Below, in pieces: positions 59,750-64,000 of a stretch of 64,000 nucleotides of DNA (positions are counted from its first letter, which is position 1; each line of letters opens with the position of its first letter). The stretch covers positions 19,581 through 83,580 of the forward strand of contig JAEWRW010000014.1 of NCBI GenBank assembly GCA_023398815.1. Reading direction: 5' to 3'. A program made the position numbers and the translations under genes. The notes beneath the pieces were generated by a model. The model was not told where the DNA came from, made no database searches, and was given only the letters and a program-made list of their open reading frames with translations. Source of the stretch: Bacillota bacterium (GTDB taxonomy: Bacteria > Bacillota > Clostridia > Christensenellales > UMGS416).

Positions 59750-60517
59750 TTATTCGCCGACCGAATACTTCTTGACCAGAGTGTCGATCTCACCGTTGGC
59801 GACCATCTCGTCGATGACGGCGTTGATCTCTGCCAGCAGGGCAGCGTCACTCTTGCGCACGGCGAAGGCGTACTTCTCGTCGTCGTAGGGCTGCACGTCG
59901 GCAATCTTCAGGCCTTCCACCTGCCCCACGATGATCTGGGCGGGCACGTCATCGGCGATGACGGCGTCCACCTTGCCGTTCTTCAGATCCTGGGCGGCGA
60001 GGGCGATGTTGTCATAGCGCTGCACGGTAGCGCCTTCCACTTCGCTGGCGACATAGAGGTCACCGGTGGTGCCATTCTGGGCGCCTAGGGTCTTGCCCTT
60101 TAGGTTGTCGGCAGAAGCGATGGCGGTGTCGTCAGCCTTCACGATGACGACCTGACGGGCGGTGAAATATTCGCTCGAAAAGTCCATGGTCTTGGCGCGC
60201 TCTTCGTTCTTGGTGAAGCCAGCGCCGATGAAGTCGATCTTGCCGGAGGCCAGGGCCGCGGGCAGGGAGTCAAACTCCATGTCGGAAACCTCAAGCGTCA
60301 CGCCGATACGCTCGGCCACTTTGGCGGCGATGTCAGCGTCCACACCCACGACGGTGCCGTTGACGTTGGACTCAAAGGGGACAAACTGGGCGTTGGTGCC
60401 CCATACGATCTTGCCGGCCTTCTTGATCTTAGCCAGCGAATCGGTGCTGGAGCCACAACCAGTCAGCAGAGTGGCCAACAGTGCCACGGTCAGGGCAAGC
60501 GATGCAAACTTTTTCAT
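59750..60517 (-). CDS. Polar amino-acid ABC transporter substrate-binding lipoprotein
   Basis: 255 aa from ATG 60517 (AGGAGG upstream). Lipobox LLTGC (Cys at about 21), then an SBP_bac_3 domain with AQFVPFESNVNGTVVGVDAD and KIDFIGAGFTKNEERAKTMD. Binds a polar amino acid (glutamine, cystine or arginine-type) outside the membrane. First gene of the minus operon; a 78-nt gap and no terminator separate it from the permease gene. Confidence 0.93.
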   Translation of the reverse strand: MKKFASLALTVALLATLLTGCGSSTDSLAKIKKAGKIVWGTNAQFVPFESNVNGTVVGVDADIAAKVAERIGVTLEVSDMEFDSLPAALASGKIDFIGAGFTKNEERAKTMDFSSEYFTARQVVIVKADDTAIASADNLKGKTLGAQNGTTGDLYVASEVEGATVQRYDNIALAAQDLKNGKVDAVIADDVPAQIIVGQVEGLKIADVQPYDDEKYAFAVRKSDAALLAEINAVIDEMVANGEIDTLVKKYSVGE

Positions 60518-60549
60518 CTCAGACTCCTCCTGTCGATTCTCTCGACGAC

Positions 60550-60578
60550 AGTATAGCAACGCGCAAGAATAAAGTCAA
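60550..60578 (-). promoter_or_regulatory. Promoter of the amino-acid ABC operon
   Basis: On the minus strand TTGACT (60573-60578), 17-bp spacer, TATACT (60550-60555), 32 bp before the ATG. The remainder of the gap to 60840 shows nothing supported. Confidence 0.8.
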
Positions 60579-60840
60579 CAATGTTATGAATAAATATGCA
60601 GATTTCTGCCCGCAAATTTCGTTGGCAACGGGGACGGAAACGCTCCAAGGTGCATACGGAAGCAAGTGCAATGCTGGATAACAACAATAGGAAGAGGAAT
60701 CCGCTTTATTGACTTACTAGTGCGAATCGGTAAAGAATGCACAGCGAAGGTTGAAAACCGGAGCACCGCAGATAACCGCGACTGATGGATGTATAAATAT
60801 GCCACCGAGCGAATAAAGCGTAGAGATCGAGCCTGGAAGC

Positions 60841-61617
60841 TCAGCCCTTCTGCAGGGCTTTGGCCAGCGCACCGGTGGGGTTTTCCACCAAGTGCTTCCA
60901 GTAGCGGCGGGGCATGAAGCGGCGCTGCAGCGCCGGGTTCATCCGACCTTCTATAGCCATGGCGTCAAAGTAACGCCGCCACATTTCCTGGGTTTCGTCC
61001 TCGGTGTCGTGGGCCTGCACGGTATCCACCAGCCGCCCGGCAACCAGCGTCCACTCCCCATTCTCATAGGCCGCGCTGACCTGCCGCCCCCGGTCATGGA
61101 TGAGCCAGGGTACGTCTGGCATGCGGTCGGCGAAGTGCTCGGCCAGCAACGGCAGGATAAAAAAGTCAGGCTCAATGACGGAACAGTATTGCCCCTGCTT
61201 GGTGCGGTGGAAGCGCAGCAGGCCCTTCAACCGGTGGGCCTCAAAGGCGACACGGTCGGCGGCGTCATGCACGGGGCGCACAAAACGGTGTAGCACCATT
61301 TCGTCCACCGTGGGGCCGGTGGCAAAGCCCAGACGAAGGTAGTTGAGGATATTCCGGCCGGCATCGGGTTCTTCTGAATACCAGCAGAGCATCACCCGCT
61401 GGGACGACTGGCTGGAAAGCTTGGTATCCATCGCCTCAAACACCTTCTCGGCCTTGGCCTCGTTGGTGCGGATGGTCTTGTAGGTGATGAGGAAGTCGGG
61501 CTGCTCGGGCAGGGCGGGCAGAATGTTGCGGACGTTGTCCCCCCTCTGGTACCAGCTGTCGTACACGGCGGAGAGAAGCCCTTCCCAACTACCGTCGGTG
61601 ACGTAAATTGTATCCAT
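60841..61617 (-). CDS. TIGR03915/DUF4130-family DNA metabolism protein
   Basis: 258 aa from ATG 61617 (TGAGGG upstream). Characteristic stretches: SWEGLLSAVYDSWYQR, HRLKGLLRFHRTKQGQYCSV, FFILPLLAEHFADRMPDVPW, WLIHDRGRQVSA, MWRRYFDAMAIEGR. The family resembles uracil-DNA-glycosylase-associated proteins and is always seen beside the TIGR03916 radical-SAM protein, as here. The biochemical role in DNA modification or repair is not established. Confidence 0.88.
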   Translation of the reverse strand: MDTIYVTDGSWEGLLSAVYDSWYQRGDNVRNILPALPEQPDFLITYKTIRTNEAKAEKVFEAMDTKLSSQSSQRVMLCWYSEEPDAGRNILNYLRLGFATGPTVDEMVLHRFVRPVHDAADRVAFEAHRLKGLLRFHRTKQGQYCSVIEPDFFILPLLAEHFADRMPDVPWLIHDRGRQVSAAYENGEWTLVAGRLVDTVQAHDTEDETQEMWRRYFDAMAIEGRMNPALQRRFMPRRYWKHLVENPTGALAKALQKG

Positions 61618-61625
61618 GGTGGCCC

Positions 61626-62900
61626 TCACTGGCTCAGCGCCCGGTAGGCATCAGGCGCTGCATTGTCAAAAAGGGAAAGCTGGGTACCGCCAGTGATCTG
61701 CGGGACGCGGGAGAGCGGAAGCAACCGCATGCGAAGTTGGTTGGTTGAGAGACGAATCTCCGGCAGGAACCCGCCGCGGCAGGTGATGAAGTAGCAGGCG
61801 CGTTTCATCACCACGCCAGCCTTGCGTACGTCAGAAAAGGACAATCCCCCGAAGCGCCGGGCCTGCACCAGGCGTGTGGCCGACACCTGCCCAATGCCCG
61901 GTACCCGCAGCAGCGCTTCCATTGGGGCCGTCGCCAAGTCCACAGGGAAGAACTCCGGGTGACGCAGCGCCCAGGCGCTCTTCGGGTCCAGCGCCAAGTC
62001 CAGGTCAGGCTCCTGGGCCTCCAGAATTTCGTTGGCCTGGAAACCATAGAAGCGCAGCAGCCAATCGGCTTGATAAAGCCGGTGTTCCCGCAGCAGCGGC
62101 GGCTCCCGCAGGTCGGGCAGTTTGGGCGTCGGCGTCACTGGCATGAAGGCGGAATAGTATACACGCTTTAGCCTATATTTCTTATATAGCGCTTCGGACA
62201 GTTTGAGAATGGTCAGATCCTGCTCCGGCGATGCGCCGACGATGAGCTGGGTGGACTGCCCCGCCGGGGCAAAGACAGGTGCGTGCCGCAGTGCCTTGGC
62301 CTCCTCCGCGCCGGCCTCGATGAGCCCGCTTAGTAAACCCATGGGCCGCAGGATGGTCTCGGCGGATTTATCCGGGGCGAGGAATTTCAGGCTCTTTTCG
62401 CTGGGCAGCTCGATGTTGACGCTGACGCGGTCGGCCAGGCGTCCGGCTCGCTCCAGCAGCGCCCGGCTGGCCCCGGGGATGCCTTTGACGTGGATGTAGC
62501 CGCCGAACCCCCGGTTGCGCAGCAGCTCGATGGCCGTCACCATCCGTTCCATCGTGTGGTCAGGGCTCTTCACGATGCCGGAGCTGAGGAACAGACCCTC
62601 GATGTAGTTGCGCCGGTAGAAGGATTCGGTCAGGTCGGCAATCTCGGTGGGGGTGAGCTCGGCGCGAGGCAGGTCTCGGTTGGTGTTCACGGCGCAATAT
62701 TCGCACCGATACATGCACTTGTTTGTCATCAGAATTTTGAGCAGCGACACGCAGCGGCCATCGCCAGACCAGGCGTGGCAGATGCCGGGGGCTGCCGTGC
62801 TGCCAAAGGAGCCCTTCCGGCTGCCCGAACCGCTGGAGGAGCAGGAAACGTCATATTTTGCTGATTCGCCTAGAATGGTGAGCTTATCGGCTAAGTCCAT
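61626..62900 (-). CDS. Putative DNA modification/repair radical SAM protein (TIGR03916)
   Basis: 424 aa from ATG 62900. Radical-SAM cluster CMYRCEYCAVN (C-x3-C-x2-C, about residues 62-69), a SAM-binding IEGLFLSSGIVKSPD region and a C-terminal helix-hairpin-helix (LLRVPGIGQVSATRLVQARR) that implies DNA binding. Precedes its partner TIGR03915 gene by 8 nt in one operon. Its promoter (62923-62951) contains a degenerate LexA-box-like site, consistent with a repair role. Confidence 0.9.
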   Translation of the reverse strand: MDLADKLTILGESAKYDVSCSSSGSGSRKGSFGSTAAPGICHAWSGDGRCVSLLKILMTNKCMYRCEYCAVNTNRDLPRAELTPTEIADLTESFYRRNYIEGLFLSSGIVKSPDHTMERMVTAIELLRNRGFGGYIHVKGIPGASRALLERAGRLADRVSVNIELPSEKSLKFLAPDKSAETILRPMGLLSGLIEAGAEEAKALRHAPVFAPAGQSTQLIVGASPEQDLTILKLSEALYKKYRLKRVYYSAFMPVTPTPKLPDLREPPLLREHRLYQADWLLRFYGFQANEILEAQEPDLDLALDPKSAWALRHPEFFPVDLATAPMEALLRVPGIGQVSATRLVQARRFGGLSFSDVRKAGVVMKRACYFITCRGGFLPEIRLSTNQLRMRLLPLSRVPQITGGTQLSLFDNAAPDAYRALSQ

Positions 62901-62922
62901 AGGTACCACCTCTGCTGCCACA

Positions 62923-62951
62923 AGAATAGCACAAACGTTCGCATAACACAA
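62923..62951 (-). promoter_or_regulatory. Promoter of the radical-SAM/DUF4130 operon with LexA-like site
   Basis: On the minus strand TTGTGT (62946-62951), 17-bp spacer, TATTCT (62923-62928). The spacer carries CGAACGTTTGTGCT (62928-62941), matching the Gram-positive LexA box CGAAC-N4-GTTCG at 8 of 10 fixed positions, the second half being the weaker. This site call is low confidence. Confidence 0.5.
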
Positions 62952-63035
62952 ATGATTTTCGAGGGACTTGATACAACACAATCTCTCATCAATGACGAGA
63001 GCCGGGAAAGCTGTCATGTTCTGCCGGGAGGGACT

Positions 63036-63064
63036 TTCCACTTTCAAACGCAATATGATACAAT
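63036..63064 (+). promoter_or_regulatory. Possible promoter of the lipoprotein gene
   Basis: TTCCAC (63036-63041, weak), 17-bp spacer, TACAAT (63059-63064), 72 bp before ATG 63136. Confidence 0.4.
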
Positions 63065-63135
63065 ACCATACATAGAACCAAAGACGGGACAATGGTTTGA
63101 CAAACAAAAGAATGACCGGGGAGGGGCGTTGAGAG

Positions 63136-63735
63136 ATGACGTACCGCAAAGGATGGACCATATTACTGTTACTGTTACTGTTATGCCTGTTGGTGCCGTT
63201 GGCGGCCGGCTGTTCGGCCCTGCCGGATCAAGTGCAGCGATCCGGCGATGGGACGCTGCTCTACACCGAGGGGACCAACACGTGGTCTTGGGCGCAGGCG
63301 AAGGGAATCGCGACCATTGGGCTCAATGACACGGCGTTTGCCACGGTGAAGGGACACGAGGCCACCGTAACGCTGGATGAGAAGCGCATCGTCAACGTTA
63401 CTCTCAACCAGGAGAATGCGCCGATAAAGGTCGCCGCCGATTGGGGTGTGGAGCTGTCGGCGGCGGATTATACCCTTATGACCCAGGCCTTCCAGTTTCA
63501 TAAGCTGGCCGGTGGCGTCAAGGCGACCATCCCCTGGGTGGGGGCTGTTCTGCTGTTTATATTGACGCTGGTGTTTGTGCTTGCGGTCATTTTTGCTGGT
63601 TCCCTGGTGGATTGGGCAAAGATGAACGGCTTGTTCAGCAGCTTCAACACCGGGCGGATGCTTTTTTTGGTGCGCGCGCTTGCCGGTCTGCTGGCCGTGC
63701 TGTTCTTCATCCTGTTGCTAGCTCTCCTGTTCTAA
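63136..63735 (+). CDS. Lipoprotein/membrane protein of unknown function
   Basis: 199 aa. Lipobox-type signal peptide with LAAGC (Cys at about 26) preceded by a run of leucines encoded by four tandem TTACTG hexamers (63163-63186). The extracytoplasmic domain (27-130) has no recognised motif. Two C-terminal TM helices (about 136-158 and 176-198) follow, unusual for a simple lipoprotein. Start ATG 63136 has GGGGAGGGG 13 nt upstream. Ends in a strong terminator. Function unknown. Confidence 0.65.
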   Translation: MTYRKGWTILLLLLLLCLLVPLAAGCSALPDQVQRSGDGTLLYTEGTNTWSWAQAKGIATIGLNDTAFATVKGHEATVTLDEKRIVNVTLNQENAPIKVAADWGVELSAADYTLMTQAFQFHKLAGGVKATIPWVGAVLLFILTLVFVLAVIFAGSLVDWAKMNGLFSSFNTGRMLFLVRALAGLLAVLFFILLLALLF

Positions 63736-63749
63736 CATGTACTTCCTAT

Positions 63750-63786
63750 GGGCCCTCCGCATTGTGCGGGGGGCCCTTTTCTTTTT
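63750..63786 (+). terminator. Terminator before the rRNA promoter
   Basis: 12-bp stem GGGCCCTCCGCA / TGCGGGGGGCCC (63750-63761, 63765-63776) with one G:U pair, then TTTTCTTTTT. Confidence 0.88.
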
Positions 63787-63811
63787 GTTTAAAATCATTT
63801 GAGAAAGGTGG

Positions 63812-64000
63812 TTGACAATCGGCGCCGGGTTTGGTATCCTAACAAAGCTGTCGCGGACGGCGGGGCCAAAAGGGACAGCAAGGCGCACCTTGAAAACCGA
63901 ATAGAGCAAGAAGAGTGAGAAACACAAACGCGATTCATTTGAGTGAAAAAGGCAAAACTCCACTTGAAAGAGTGGGGATTTAGTCAGAGATTGAACATGA
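63812..64000 (+). promoter_or_regulatory. rRNA operon promoter and 16S leader (truncated at window end)
   Basis: Consensus TTGACA (63812-63817), 17-bp spacer, TATCCT (63835-63840), then a leader containing CTTGAAAACCGAATAG (boxA/rRNA-leader-like) and ending GATTGAACATGA, the sequence that typically runs into the AGAGTTTGATCCTGG start of 16S rRNA. The mature 16S is not in the window. Confidence 0.65.

Noticed and set aside
1..64000. CRISPR arrays
   Set aside because: I saw no regularly spaced direct repeats of 25-40 bp with unique spacers, and no cas-like gene.
1..64000. Insertion sequences or complete prophage
   Set aside because: No transposase, terminase or portal-like gene was recognised; the tRNA-Leu island has no recombinase.

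Overview
The window looks like a chromosome segment from a GC-rich, anaerobic, spore-forming Clostridia member, probably Oscillospiraceae/Ruminococcaceae-like. The reasons are an alpha/beta-type small acid-soluble spore protein (27024-27257), a YlmC/YmxH-type sporulation protein, the oxygen-sensitive NrdD/NrdG ribonucleotide reductase pair, the IspH-S1 fusion typical of Clostridia, strong AGGAGG ribosome sites, and frequent TTG/GTG starts. The genus is my inference; no 16S sequence is present, although an rRNA-type promoter and leader reach the right edge.

Layout. 1-8900: partial PEPCK-like gene (-), a 3-TM protein, a WYL regulator, two GNAT acetyltransferases, nrdD-nrdG with a promoter carrying two NrdR-like boxes, a HAD hydrolase and yhaM. 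9069-16435: a small coiled-coil protein, then the PAS-PP2C phosphatase/cdaA/cdaR (c-di-AMP synthesis) /cmk/plsC run, then ispH-rpsA. 16460-25000: accessory genes (GNATs, an HELLH zincin-like protein, MFS, cupin, an ABC-2 exporter, a membrane lipase), several carrying frameshifts or stops. 25061-28285: an enolase-superfamily dehydratase, a decayed and an intact SASP gene, an APH-fold kinase. 28441-30500: a 2-kb AT-rich island inside a tRNA-Leu gene, bounded by 41-bp direct repeats, followed by an eight-tRNA cluster (-). 31354-48941: AI-2E transporter, methyltransferase, a flavin reductase/AlkZ-like/DUF3795-S51 operon, an ADP-forming acyl-CoA synthetase, Fur, Mrp, pepF, ftsH, a secreted papain-like peptidase with a membrane-anchored partner, an AraC regulator, pgeF, nrdR, ylmC. 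49049-57634: a sugar catabolism cluster (SIS isomerase, ROK kinase, DUF4432 epimerase-like, CUT1 ABC permeases and lipoprotein, D-lyxose isomerase, MtlD-like dehydrogenase). 57739-62900 (-): an amino-acid ABC transporter and the TIGR03915/TIGR03916 DNA-metabolism pair. 63136-64000: a lipoprotein and the rrn promoter/leader.

Functional links. NrdR (48139-48591) probably represses nrdD 44 kb away. The sugar transporter lacks an ATPase and probably uses a shared MsmX-type ATPase encoded elsewhere. CdaA, CdaR, Cmk and PlsC form a housekeeping operon headed by a sensor phosphatase.

Unexplained structure. A hairpin-rich dispersed repeat occurs in at least two clear copies (33424-33768, 36402-36609) and two weaker ones (47120-47312, 6797-6905). 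Four apparent frameshifts all have the sign of a one-base loss, so they are either recent decay or consensus errors in the assembly. I saw no CRISPR array, no complete phage, no IS element, and no complete system that I would claim to be entirely new. The best leads are the tRNA-Leu island, the dispersed repeat, the papain-peptidase pair and the DUF3795-peptidase fusion operon.
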